Position numbers and translations under genes: made by a program
The notes under the pieces: model-generated
Told to the model about the DNA's origin: nothing
Database searches by the model: none
Seen by the model: the letters and a program-made list of their open reading frames with translations, nothing else
Part shown: positions 1 through 6,511 of the stretch, one piece after another
Numbering within the stretch: position 1 is the stretch's first letter
Layout: each line of letters opens with the position of its first letter
From: an uncultured bacterium
GTDB lineage: Bacteria; Cyanobacteriota; Vampirovibrionia; Gastranaerophilales; Gastranaerophilaceae
DNA length: 22,754 nucleotides
Assembly (NCBI GenBank): GCA_900553895.1
Contig: USFB01000032.1
Span: 1-22,754, forward strand
Reading direction: 5' to 3'

Positions 1-1575
1 GGCTCTTACTGCTGTTACTTTGCCAACAAATTCTTCATTATCTGCTCTGAAAGCCCAAGCTTCTTTGTAGTTTTGAATATCTCGTCTTAAATAAACTTTC
101 AAGCCTGTTTTTGAAATCATCCAATCTGACCAGTAAGTAATACCAAGTTCATTATCTTTTATTCCATTTCTTCCGATTGTGAAAGTTCTGGAAGTTCTCA
201 TACAGAACAATTTCAAAGCATCACGAGAAGTTGTGATTTTTTCTTTAAATTCTTGATTAAATAATTCATTCGGTGATAATCCGTTATGGTTCTTACCCTG
301 TGATGGTCGTTTGTTTAGAATATTAATGATAAAATCGTCAAAGATTTCTTTGAATTTTTCAAATGGAATAATTTTTCCATCTTTAATTTCTTTTGCTAAT
401 TTTTCAGGTCTTTCAACAACATTTCCGCCACGATATCCGACACAATGTTTTGATAATAATTCTTTTATTTTTAGGAAATCACGTTCAACAGGTTTGGTTT
501 GAGCGTTGTATGGCAAAGCAAAATGCACATTTACATTTAATTCATTAAGCATTGAATTTGCTCTACCTTCGTTTATATCTACTTTAAAATGATTTCTACC
601 GCCTGCAAAATCTTTTGAGCGGTAATCTTTACCGTTGTCAATAATCACATCTTCAGGTAAACCATATTCGGAAGCAGAATAGTAGAAGGTTTGGAAGATA
701 TGGTCTGAGTTTGGATTTCCTGTTTGCAACAGCCAACCCAACCATTTTCCTGATTTATAGTCACGCCAAACCGTAACCCAAGGGAACACAACCGTTCCTT
801 CATCTGTAAAGCAAGCCACATCGATTTGAGCGTGGTCAGACACCCAAACTTTGCCGCAAGTAATATTTGAATAATCTCTTTCAATATATCCGCCGTATTT
901 GCGATTCCACGCCGATTGACCGTATCTTGCTAAATAAATGCTTTGTGAAGGAATTTCACGTTCCAATCTGCGCATAAAGGTTTTAACGTTTGGGAATTTT
1001 TCTTTTAAAATTGAGTTATCAAGTCTTTTTGCATATCCAAAAGTCATATCCCAGCAAGAACTTGCAGACGGTGCACCTTCAATTAAATAAAGGTTTTTAA
1101 AGTAATCAAAATAATCGTCATTTACAATGCTTTTACCGGCTCTGTTGCCGTAATTCGCAAGCAGACCGCAAACACCATATTTTCTCAATCTTTTTCTCAT
1201 TCTTATAACTGAAGAATATGATGTTTTATTATTCAAATTGTTTTTATTCCACTCCATTACAAATTGCTGTAAAGCATTGCCTTTCAGATTCTGAGTATCA
1301 TTTAATATTTGAATATACTTTTCAGCTTGAAACTTAGACCATACAGGAGCATCGGAATAGTTTTGGGAATCAATACCATTATTGTAATCATTCAATTGAC
1401 TACAAATTTTGTCTTTTATTGATGAATTATGAATATACAAATGTCTGTTGCCATTTTGATTTTCAATTTTGTAAATAAAACTTCCTTGATAGCAATAATT
1501 TTTAATAGTTTTTTCTTTTATATTTAACAATTCAGAAACTTTTTCAATAGGTATCCATACAGTATTTATATCCAT
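1..1575 (-). CDS. MuA-type DDE transposase, second copy (3' end beyond left edge)
   Basis: An open frame runs from the ATG at 1575 to the window edge: 525 codons, no stop. Family role: DNA strand transfer in replicative or cut-and-paste transposition. The N-terminus (residues 1-60) looks like a winged-helix/excisionase-like DNA-binding domain (WIPIEKVSELLNIKEKTIKN). The RNase H-like core carries a DDE set: D247 in SDHAQIDV, D313 in IIDNGKDY and E364 in KPVERDF. The D-to-D distance of 66 is close to 67 in phage Mu transposase. A SPNELF motif near residue 434 begins the C-terminal beta domain. The start is fixed by overlap with the upstream HTH gene, whose stop lies 7 nt inside this frame, implying translational coupling. 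It differs clearly from the other transposase in the window, so it is not a recent duplicate. No frameshift is visible; only the C-terminal domain is missing. Confidence 0.88.
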   Translation of the reverse strand, partial: MDINTVWIPIEKVSELLNIKEKTIKNYCYQGSFIYKIENQNGNRHLYIHNSSIKDKICSQLNDYNNGIDSQNYSDAPVWSKFQAEKYIQILNDTQNLKGNALQQFVMEWNKNNLNNKTSYSSVIRMRKRLRKYGVCGLLANYGNRAGKSIVNDDYFDYFKNLYLIEGAPSASSCWDMTFGYAKRLDNSILKEKFPNVKTFMRRLEREIPSQSIYLARYGQSAWNRKYGGYIERDYSNITCGKVWVSDHAQIDVACFTDEGTVVFPWVTVWRDYKSGKWLGWLLQTGNPNSDHIFQTFYYSASEYGLPEDVIIDNGKDYRSKDFAGGRNHFKVDINEGRANSMLNELNVNVHFALPYNAQTKPVERDFLKIKELLSKHCVGYRGGNVVERPEKLAKEIKDGKIIPFEKFKEIFDDFIINILNKRPSQGKNHNGLSPNELFNQEFKEKITTSRDALKLFCMRTSRTFTIGRNGIKDNELGITYWSDWMISKTGLKVYLRRDIQNYKEAWAFRADNEEFVGKVTAVRA

Positions 1576-1784
1576 ATTCTTTGATACCCCAGTATTTTTA
1601 TCTTGAAAATTTGTTCAATCAAAAATAAATCGCAAGGATAGTATCTTTTATCTCCTGAAATATGTTTGCTGATAACACTTACAGATACATTCAGCTCTTC
1701 AGCCATTTGTGATGGTGTCAATTCTAAATACACCATAATGATTTTAATTAGTTTTTTGCGATTGTTTTTTTGATTCTCATCCAT
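1566..1784 (-). CDS. Small helix-turn-helix protein (Cro/Ner-like) coupled to the second transposase
   Basis: This is a 72-aa protein. Residues 12-45 read as a Cro/C1-type helix-turn-helix: LELTPSQMAEELNVSVSVIS gives helix 2, turn and recognition helix. It probably controls transcription of the transposase operon, as Ner/c-type repressors do in Mu-like phages; this is inferred from position and fold only. The start has a good ribosome site (AAAGGAA, about 7 nt before ATG). The last codons overlap the ATG of the next gene by 10 nt (ATGGATATAA), typical of translational coupling. An 8-bp inverted repeat lies 15-43 bp upstream and is a natural autoregulatory operator. It could instead be a structural DNA-binding accessory of the transposase. 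Confidence 0.72.
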   Translation of the reverse strand: MDENQKNNRKKLIKIIMVYLELTPSQMAEELNVSVSVISKHISGDKRYYPCDLFLIEQIFKIKILGYQRIWI

Positions 1785-1798
1785 TCAATAATTCCTTT

Positions 1799-1827
1799 AC
1801 TTGATAATTGCCCTATATATATCAAGT
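1799..1827. promoter_or_regulatory. Inverted repeat upstream of HTH gene, candidate operator
   Basis: ACTTGATA at 1799-1806 and TATCAAGT at 1820-1827 are perfect reverse complements. Their centres are 21 bp apart, two helical turns, as expected for a dimeric HTH regulator. The near edge is only 15 bp from the HTH start codon. A TATATATA stretch lies between the arms and may include the -10 region, so binding would repress. Confidence 0.5.
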
Positions 1828-1834
1828 TTTAAAA

Positions 1835-1857
1835 TTCGACTTATTTTGTAAGCCGAA
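1835..1857. repeat. Imperfect 9-bp inverted repeat in the transposon gap
   Basis: TTCGACTTA (1835-1843) and TAAGCCGAA (1849-1857) pair at 8 of 9 positions around a TTTTG loop. It resembles the smaller hairpin at 5508-5523 at the other side of the upstream module (shared CGACTT...TTTGT...CG core). It may be a transposase-binding site or an RNA hairpin. Confidence 0.4.
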
Positions 1858-1970
1858 GAGCTAATTTTTTGCACGACAACTAAGCCCCAAAGGACTTCTT
1901 TATCCGAAAAATCAAACTCATAATTTAATTATATTTACATTACAAAAAATTGAAATACCCTCAAAATTAC

Positions 1971-1994
1971 TAATGGTCAACAAGTTGACCATTA
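1971..1994. promoter_or_regulatory. Perfect 11-bp palindrome, operator or hairpin
   Basis: TAATGGTCAAC (1971-1981) and GTTGACCATTA (1984-1994) are exact reverse complements separated by two bases. The tight 2-nt centre favours a protein-bound operator over a hairpin loop. It lies 106 bp downstream of the 229-aa gene's stop and about 190 bp upstream of the HTH gene. A terminator role is less likely because the following minus-strand bases (AGTAATTTTGAG) have only a short T-run. Confidence 0.6.
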
Positions 1995-2099
1995 ACAGAA
2001 ACAAAATATGGGCTATAAAAGGGTTTTAAAAATCACAAAAATTTAAAAAATGGTTCTAACAAAATAATGGCGAGTTTTTCAAAATTGGCAACAATTTTA

Positions 2100-2789
2100 T
2101 TACGAAATGTTAAGCAAATTGGTTTTTAAATCTAAGTATAGCTCTTCAAATGCTTTATTTCTTCTCCAAATGTATTCAGCTAATCGTTGATACATAAATG
2201 TTTCATTTTGATGGTGTGACTCTATCCTTGATAAATATGAATATATCTTTTTAAAATTTTGAATTTCATCATCTGAAAATATTTTCTGATGCTTTGCCTG
2301 TAAAAGATTTTTACTGACAAAAATCTCACTGTCATATGAATAAAAATATGCAATTTTATTAAAGAATTGTCTAAAACGTCCTTGTTGTGGAGTTATACAA
2401 TAATGATTTAAAAGCTTTTTCTCTTGGCGTTCATAAATCAGATTTCTGAAAATTTTATAAAAATCACATAAGCAATTATCACCAACATCTACTAAACAAG
2501 CTACTTTTTGAGTTGGAAGAGAAAGACAGAAGCTCCTTATTATTAAATCAATCGTTTCTAGAGAATGAAACATCGTCATTAATTGAAAATTTTTGTTTTC
2601 TTTCGTTCCTTTTTTAGAAACTTTTTGGCATAGACAATACACTCCATCATTTTCCATTAAATCGCCAGTATAAACTAAATATTTCAATAAGGATTCTAAG
2701 TTTTCTCCGTCAACTCCAATAAACTCCGTAAAATCATCAAGCGTACATTTTTTCAATCTTCGGCAAAGTTTTAAGATTTTGTCTTTCAT
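2100..2789 (-). CDS. 229-aa unknown protein of the Mu-type operon, possibly IS1595-like remnant without catalytic core
   Basis: Function not recognised with confidence. Residues 1-50 look like a winged-helix fold (LDDFTEFIGVDGENLESLLK). A CLC motif follows near residue 53, then a second helix-turn-helix-like stretch around 85-115 (CLSLPTQKVACLVDV). The C-terminal part has RIES followed by YQRLAEYIWRRN. That order (CxC knuckle, 'gls..k.a' helix pair, RIES, 'YL.E..wR.N' tail) recalls IS1595/ISXO2-family transposases, but the DDE-bearing middle is absent. This resemblance is by eye and uncertain. The start is supported by AAAGGAAT about 7 nt before ATG, although it overlaps the ATPase gene by 53 nt, an unusually long overlap. 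As third gene of the transposase-ATPase operon it may be a target-selection, regulatory or accessory factor. Confidence 0.65.
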   Translation of the reverse strand: MKDKILKLCRRLKKCTLDDFTEFIGVDGENLESLLKYLVYTGDLMENDGVYCLCQKVSKKGTKENKNFQLMTMFHSLETIDLIIRSFCLSLPTQKVACLVDVGDNCLCDFYKIFRNLIYERQEKKLLNHYCITPQQGRFRQFFNKIAYFYSYDSEIFVSKNLLQAKHQKIFSDDEIQNFKKIYSYLSRIESHHQNETFMYQRLAEYIWRRNKAFEELYLDLKTNLLNIS

Positions 2790-3468
2790 TTAATATTCCT
2801 TTCAATGTGTATTCATCAAATTCGTCAATGCTATTTCTCTGAGATAATTTTTCAATTTTTTCAAGAAGTTTTACAAGTTGTCTGAACTGATTTGTTCTTG
2901 TAGATAGGTATAAAATAGCATCTTCTGTAAATTTTATTTCTGTAATTTGCTCCAAAATTTCTTTTATATCATCAGGTGAGAAATGTTCAAATTGAAGTTT
3001 TTTGTAAATCCTATCTTCAAAATGTTTAAATCTAGCAATCTTTTTATCCATAGCTCCCATTCCGACAAGAATAATCGGAACTCCTGTGTTGTCTTGAATA
3101 TCCCTTAAAATCTCAATAACATTTTTATTTCCGACTAAATAGTCAACCTCATCAACAATTATTATTTGAGGATTTTGTTTTAAATGTTTCAATATCAAAT
3201 TGTAGTTTTCTTGCATGTAATAATAATGTCGTTCACCGAGCTCTTCAGCTATCGCCTGTAACAACCCATTTTGAGTCATCTCATTATTTGCTCTTACATA
3301 TATTGCATCATTTCTTGTCGCCCACCATATTATTGAATGAGTTTTACCTAATCCATGCTCTCCATAAACCAAAGCCAGTTTCGGAATATTCGGAGGCAGA
3401 TTCTGAACTTCATTAAATAAAGTTATAAGGTTTTTCACATTTTTTGTTTTTACAAAGATGTTTTTCAT
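2737..3468 (-). CDS. MuB/TniB-type AAA+ transposition ATPase
   Basis: A 243-aa ATPase. Walker A is GEHGLGKT (residues 36-43) and Walker B is IIIVDEVD (102-109). A sensor-type segment (IILVGMGAMDK) and arginines near residues 143-152 follow. In Mu, Tn7 and Tn5053-type systems this partner polymerises on target DNA and directs or activates the DDE transposase. At 243 aa it is shorter than MuB (about 312) and begins almost at the AAA+ core. It therefore lacks MuB's N-terminal helix-turn-helix domain and is closer to TniB/IstB-like proteins in size. The ATG lies 2 nt after the transposase stop, and the ribosome site GGAGATT sits in the last codons of the transposase, so translation is probably coupled. 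The 3' end overlaps the next gene by 53 nt. Confidence 0.9.
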   Translation of the reverse strand: MKNIFVKTKNVKNLITLFNEVQNLPPNIPKLALVYGEHGLGKTHSIIWWATRNDAIYVRANNEMTQNGLLQAIAEELGERHYYYMQENYNLILKHLKQNPQIIIVDEVDYLVGNKNVIEILRDIQDNTGVPIILVGMGAMDKKIARFKHFEDRIYKKLQFEHFSPDDIKEILEQITEIKFTEDAILYLSTRTNQFRQLVKLLEKIEKLSQRNSIDEFDEYTLKGILNERQNLKTLPKIEKMYA

Positions 3469-3470
3469 TT

Positions 3471-5462
3471 TTAATCTCCATATAAATTAATATATTCATC
3501 ACTTCTAATATATTTAGTAAGCCAATTTCTATCATCCGAATTCGTGCAACCATTTTGCATTAACCATTCATATTTTTCATAATTTGAACTAAAAATTGGC
3601 TTGTTCATTTGTTGTTCACGAGGCGTTTTCTTTTTTTCTTTTTTCGGTTTTTTATCAAATTGCTCAATTTCCAAAGTCGGCTCTTTTTCAATTTCCAAAA
3701 GCTGAATTTCCTCTTTTGGAAAGGTCTTTTTTACCTGCTTAATTAATTTATTCTTAAATTGTTGCTGCTTTTTGTACTGTTGTTTGTATTCTTCCATATC
3801 CTTAACCGTTCCGAGAACTCTTGCCATCGGATGAACTTTTTGCACTCTATGAGCAACACACAAAAATTCGCCCTTGGTTGAATAAACGTGAATTTTTGAA
3901 AGGTCAAACAAACTGTATCGAATATTGACTTTATCCCTAATCCCAATAATCGCCTCACTCCTGTAATGCATATTCAAAAACGTAATTCCATGTTTATTAA
4001 TTGTTCGACATTCGGTTTTCATCATCAAATCGTCAAGAATTTCTTTATTAATATTCTGTTTTTGAACACCGTCCAACATTTCTTGAATACTCTTTGAACG
4101 GTCATTAGGACACAAATTTCGGTTGTGAAATTCAATCCAACTGTTAATATATTTAATTGCTTCTTGAACGGTTGGAATGTAATTATTAGTTAACTTTTTG
4201 TGCCATTCAACATGAAGTTTCTCTCCTCTTTTTAACCATGCAGGCTTGTCTTCAATGCTTGTTCCGATGTAGCTCGGCATTCCTTTTTCTAATTCTTCTT
4301 GAAATTCTAAGAAAAATCGTTCAATAACTTTTGCTCTAGCATTGTAAGGTTTTGCAAAAACGGAGTGTATGTTTAAATTAGCATACACTCCATTAAATAT
4401 ATCTTCATCAAAATCGCAATCTTGAAAAAACTTAGCTTTGAATCCTTTTCCGTTGTCTTGATATACAACTTTTGGAATCATACCTAAATTAATAATTGCA
4501 TTCCTTAATGCACTTGCGATGCATTGTGTACTCTCAGTCATCATAATTTCATATCCGACAAGAGCGGTTGATTTCCAATCCAAGAATCCGACCAATGTTG
4601 CTCTTGTAGGTTTTCCTGTAAATGGATTAATAACTTGAAAATTCAAAACGTGACCGTCAGCGACAAGAATATCACCAACTTCAATCTTTGAAAGATCACG
4701 TTCTATGTATGGTTCAACCTTGTCATGATATGCTTTCATTCCTTCTCGGCGGAGAATCCATTCTGCATAATTATTTTTTCTAAAATTTTCAGCATATCGC
4801 TTGAAGGTTAAATCACATGGTAATGCCTCATATCCTCGTTTTCTCAAAATTTCTTTAGTTAGCTTAATCGCTTTTCCGTAATTATACTTGCTCGGATGCA
4901 ACAAAAGTGTGAGTAAAATATTTTTCATTTCATCGTTTAAAATTGAGTTGTATTCACCCTGTTTTGACCATTTGTACTTAGGTTGCAGGCATTCTGTCGA
5001 TTCGTGTTGTTCAAATACTTTTACCCAACGGTGCAGAGTTCCGATTGAAATACTTCCGATAAAATTGTAGGCTTTCGGAAGATACAAGCCTGAATTATAT
5101 AAATCTAAAAATACGGAATCTGCTTCCTTTTTGGTTGAATACTGTTTTCTTAATTTTTGTAATGCAACTACAATATTTGCTCTGAAATTCGCCGTAATTC
5201 TTGTTTTGTCTGAAACGAAATTTGTTGGTTTGTAATTCAAAGGTGCAATTGCTGTCGTTTTATTTTCTGCCTCTCTGAGTTTTTGTTGGATTTCAGGTTC
5301 TAAACTTGAAAACAAAATCTCATATGATGTTCCACCATTGACTTTAACTTCACGAGAAATGTATTTGCTTTCAACTTTGTTCAATTCCAATCTTATCGAG
5401 CGAGTTGAGCGTAATCCCTTGGCTTCCGCAATTTTTTTTATATTTATATAACTATCTTTCAT
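3471..5462 (-). CDS. MuA-type DDE transposase, first copy (complete)
   Basis: The frame is open from 5591, but the ATG at 5462 is preferred: it begins MKDSYINIKKIAEAKGLRS, a Mu-type winged-helix DNA-binding domain, and gives 663 aa, the length of phage Mu transposase. With this start the catalytic residues are D269 (ADGH), D336 (YQDNGKGF) and E381 (VIERFF). The first two coincide with MuA numbering. A beta-barrel domain follows (about 490-560), then a lysine-rich linker and a tail with PIFSSNYEKYEWLMQNG, a feature of Mu-like C-termini that contact the ATPase. It catalyses 3'-end nicking and strand transfer. It heads an operon with the ATPase and the 229-aa gene. The ribosome site is weak (CGGAG 15 nt upstream). 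No disrupting stop or frameshift is seen, so it may be active. Confidence 0.93.
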   Translation of the reverse strand: MKDSYINIKKIAEAKGLRSTRSIRLELNKVESKYISREVKVNGGTSYEILFSSLEPEIQQKLREAENKTTAIAPLNYKPTNFVSDKTRITANFRANIVVALQKLRKQYSTKKEADSVFLDLYNSGLYLPKAYNFIGSISIGTLHRWVKVFEQHESTECLQPKYKWSKQGEYNSILNDEMKNILLTLLLHPSKYNYGKAIKLTKEILRKRGYEALPCDLTFKRYAENFRKNNYAEWILRREGMKAYHDKVEPYIERDLSKIEVGDILVADGHVLNFQVINPFTGKPTRATLVGFLDWKSTALVGYEIMMTESTQCIASALRNAIINLGMIPKVVYQDNGKGFKAKFFQDCDFDEDIFNGVYANLNIHSVFAKPYNARAKVIERFFLEFQEELEKGMPSYIGTSIEDKPAWLKRGEKLHVEWHKKLTNNYIPTVQEAIKYINSWIEFHNRNLCPNDRSKSIQEMLDGVQKQNINKEILDDLMMKTECRTINKHGITFLNMHYRSEAIIGIRDKVNIRYSLFDLSKIHVYSTKGEFLCVAHRVQKVHPMARVLGTVKDMEEYKQQYKKQQQFKNKLIKQVKKTFPKEEIQLLEIEKEPTLEIEQFDKKPKKEKKKTPREQQMNKPIFSSNYEKYEWLMQNGCTNSDDRNWLTKYIRSDEYINLYGD

Positions 5463-5507
5463 CACCGAACACTTTAGCTCCGAAGAAAACAAATTGGAAC
5501 ACCACTT

Positions 5508-5523
5508 CCGACTTTTGTGTCGG
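5508..5523. repeat. Short inverted repeat upstream of the first transposase
   Basis: CCGAC (5508-5512) and GTCGG (5519-5523) flank TTTTGT. The same stretch reads as a direct repeat (CGACTTTTGT then TCGGTTTTGT). It lies between the HU terminator and the transposase start, where the element's right end could be, but no terminal TG/CA boundary can be fixed from one side. Confidence 0.35.
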
Positions 5524-5533
5524 TTTTGTATCA

Positions 5534-5566
5534 ATAAAAAAAACGAGGCTATTTCTAACCTCGTTT
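5534..5566 (-). terminator. Rho-independent terminator of the HU gene
   Basis: On the minus strand AAACGAGG (5566-5559) pairs with CCTCGTTT (5548-5541) around a 10-nt loop and runs into eight or more T residues. It lies 26 nt after the HU stop codon and separates HU from the transposase operon. Confidence 0.88.
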
Positions 5567-5591
5567 CCTTTTTTGAAAATTCAAAAAACAA

Positions 5592-5864
5592 CTATTTAAC
5601 AATTTCTTTAAACTTTTTACCAGCTGAGAAAGTTGGGACTGTTTTAGCTTCAATTTTGATTGTTTCGCCGGTTTGAGGATTGCGACCGTTTCTTGCAGCT
5701 CTTTTTCTTGGTTCGAATGTGCCAAAACCTACTAGAGTAACTTTTTCACCTTTTTTAACTGTATCTTGAGTAACATCGATGATAGCTGTTAATACTTCAC
5801 CAACTGATTTTTGTGTTAATTTTGTTTGTTTTGCGATTTCTGCAACTAACTCTTCTCTGTTCAT
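5592..5864 (-). CDS. hup: HU-family histone-like DNA-binding protein
   Basis: A 90-aa protein of standard HU length. The N-terminal helical dimer part starts MNREELVAEIAKQTKLTQK. The beta-arm region has GFGTFEPRKRAARNGRNPQT, with the conserved GFGxF, RxGRNPxTG and a C-terminal PxFxxGKxFKE ending. HU bends and compacts DNA as a dimer and is a cofactor in many recombination reactions, including Mu transposition. AGAAAGGAAATT is a good ribosome site before ATG. The gene has its own promoter and a strong terminator, so it is probably an independent housekeeping gene. Its position right upstream of a Mu-type operon on the same strand leaves open that it is carried by the element. Confidence 0.96.
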   Translation of the reverse strand: MNREELVAEIAKQTKLTQKSVGEVLTAIIDVTQDTVKKGEKVTLVGFGTFEPRKRAARNGRNPQTGETIKIEAKTVPTFSAGKKFKEIVK

Positions 5865-5894
5865 TTCAATTTCCTTTCTTATTTCAACATAATA

Positions 5895-5922
5895 ATTATA
5901 TCGGTTTTTATTCTTTTTGCAA
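5895..5922 (-). promoter_or_regulatory. Sigma70-type promoter for HU
   Basis: On the minus strand TTGCAA (5922-5917), 16-nt spacer, TATAAT (5900-5895). The -10 is a perfect consensus, and the predicted start lies about 25 nt before the HU ATG. Confidence 0.6.
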
Positions 5923-6285
5923 TTATGTAAACTTTATATACTTTTCTGAACCCAAAATCAAAATACCCAAAACGGACTTTGCCTAAATACGCAAACCATT
6001 TGTCCCATTCCCTATATACACCCTAAACTCGCTAATCAAAGTATATAGAAGGCTATTTGCCCAAAATAATCACACCAACCGTCTGACCCTCAAAAGAGTA
6101 GTTTGACCGTTTTGGCGGACACATGGTTTGATTACTTCCTACCCCTCGAACTCCCTAAACAAGCCAATTACCCAAAATAATCGCACCATCTGTCCTAAGC
6201 AAACCACTCAGGAATTTACAAACTTATATTAGTCATATGTGCAATTCAATAAAAGCACGCATTTTCTAGTTTAATAATGCTTAAT
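5923..6285. other. Non-coding gap between HU and tRNA-Gln with a cluster of degenerate repeats
   Basis: No credible ORF. The plus strand is visibly C-rich and G-poor compared with its surroundings. It contains four related ~22-bp repeats (next entry), four CCCAAAA words (5951, 5967, 6060, 6171), and an 8-bp inverted repeat CTATATAC (6012-6019)/GTATATAG (6041-6048). It could be a transposase-binding end region, an untranslated RNA on the minus strand, or a regulatory array; the sequence does not decide. Confidence 0.55.
5981..6195. repeat. Four degenerate ~22-bp repeats in both orientations
   Basis: Minus-strand copies: GGACAAATGGTTTGCGTATT (from 6005 down to 5981), GGTCAGACGGTTGGTGTGAT (from 6088 down to 6059) and GGACAGATGGTGCGATTATT (from 6195 down to 6171). 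One plus-strand copy: GGACACATGGTTTGATTACT (from 6117). The shared core is GGACAnATGGTttGaTTAyTTnGG. The two outer-right copies also share CCCAAAATAATCrCACCA over longer stretches. Multiple degenerate sites in both orientations are typical of protein-binding arrays such as transposon ends. Confidence 0.62.
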
Positions 6286-6314
6286 AAAAAAAAAGACTCT
6301 CAAAAGAGAATCTT
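6286..6314 (-). terminator. Terminator after tRNA-Gln
   Basis: On the minus strand AAGATTCTC (6314-6306) pairs with GAGAGTCTT (6301-6293) through nine positions with one G-T wobble, loop TTTT, followed by a run of T residues (plus-strand A-run from 6286). It begins 6 nt past the tRNA 3' end. Confidence 0.9.
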
Positions 6315-6319
6315 TTAAT

Positions 6320-6395
6320 TGGCTGGGACGGAAGGATTCGAACCTCCGAGATGGCTGGACCAAAACCAGCTGCCTTACCACTTGGCGACGTCCCA
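6320..6395 (-). tRNA. trnQ: tRNA-Gln (UUG)
   Basis: A 76-nt cloverleaf on the minus strand. The acceptor TGGGACG pairs with CGTCCCA, the D-arm is GCC...GGC, and the anticodon stem GCTGG/CCAGC encloses loop TTTTGGT with anticodon TTG (positions 34-36), so it reads CAA. The T-arm is GGAGG-TTCGAAT-CCTTC. Discriminator G and the 3' CCA are encoded in the gene. The start T-A pair of the acceptor is typical of tRNA-Gln. It is flanked by its own promoter and terminator. Confidence 0.96.
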
Positions 6396-6406
6396 TCGCA
6401 ATTACT

Positions 6407-6434
6407 ATATTACAATATCAAGATTTAAAGTCAA
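6407..6434 (-). promoter_or_regulatory. Promoter for tRNA-Gln
   Basis: On the minus strand TTGACT (6434-6429), 16-nt spacer, TAATAT (6412-6407). The predicted start is near 6400, a few bases before the mature tRNA 5' end. Confidence 0.62.
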
Positions 6435-6447
6435 GAAGAATTTTCAA

Positions 6448-6478
6448 AATAAAAAGCTAAACTTTAAAAGTTTAGCTT
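6448..6478 (-). terminator. Terminator of the Gly/Met-rich protein gene
   Basis: On the minus strand AAGCTAAACTT (6478-6468) pairs perfectly with AAGTTTAGCTT (6464-6454) around a 3-nt loop, followed by TTTTATTTTG. It lies 34 nt after the stop at 6512. The palindrome is symmetric, but the plus strand lacks an adjacent T-run. Confidence 0.85.
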
Positions 6479-6511
6479 AGGTTAAGAAAAGAAAGATTAT
6501 TTAAAATGTAA

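Larger units (their letters stand above)
1785..2099. other. Intergenic gap between two transposition modules
   Basis: About 315 bp without a credible ORF. It is very AT-rich and holds three inverted repeats (1799-1827, 1835-1857, 1971-1994), listed separately, plus a 7-bp hairpin just after the stop of the 229-aa gene (AAAATTG at 2081-2087, CAATTTT at 2092-2098). None is followed by a clean T-run on the minus strand, so a classical terminator is not evident. The upstream module's left end, the downstream module's right end, or just an operator/promoter region may lie here. Confidence 0.6.

Noticed and set aside
645..884. Frameshift in the second transposase
   Set aside because: Reading the minus strand from 1575 gives one uninterrupted frame to the edge; the other-frame ORF is a shadow.
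5463..5591. Upstream extension of the first transposase to 5591
   Set aside because: The extra 43 residues would cross the HU terminator and are not Mu-like. The ATG at 5462 gives the family's DNA-binding start and MuA-like residue numbering.
1..5591. CRISPR-associated or Tn7-type transposon
   Set aside because: No TnsA, no recognisable TniQ, no Cas gene and no CRISPR array are visible. The nearby tRNA alone is not enough.
5923..6285. CRISPR array
   Set aside because: The repeats are degenerate, irregularly spaced and in both orientations, unlike a CRISPR array.
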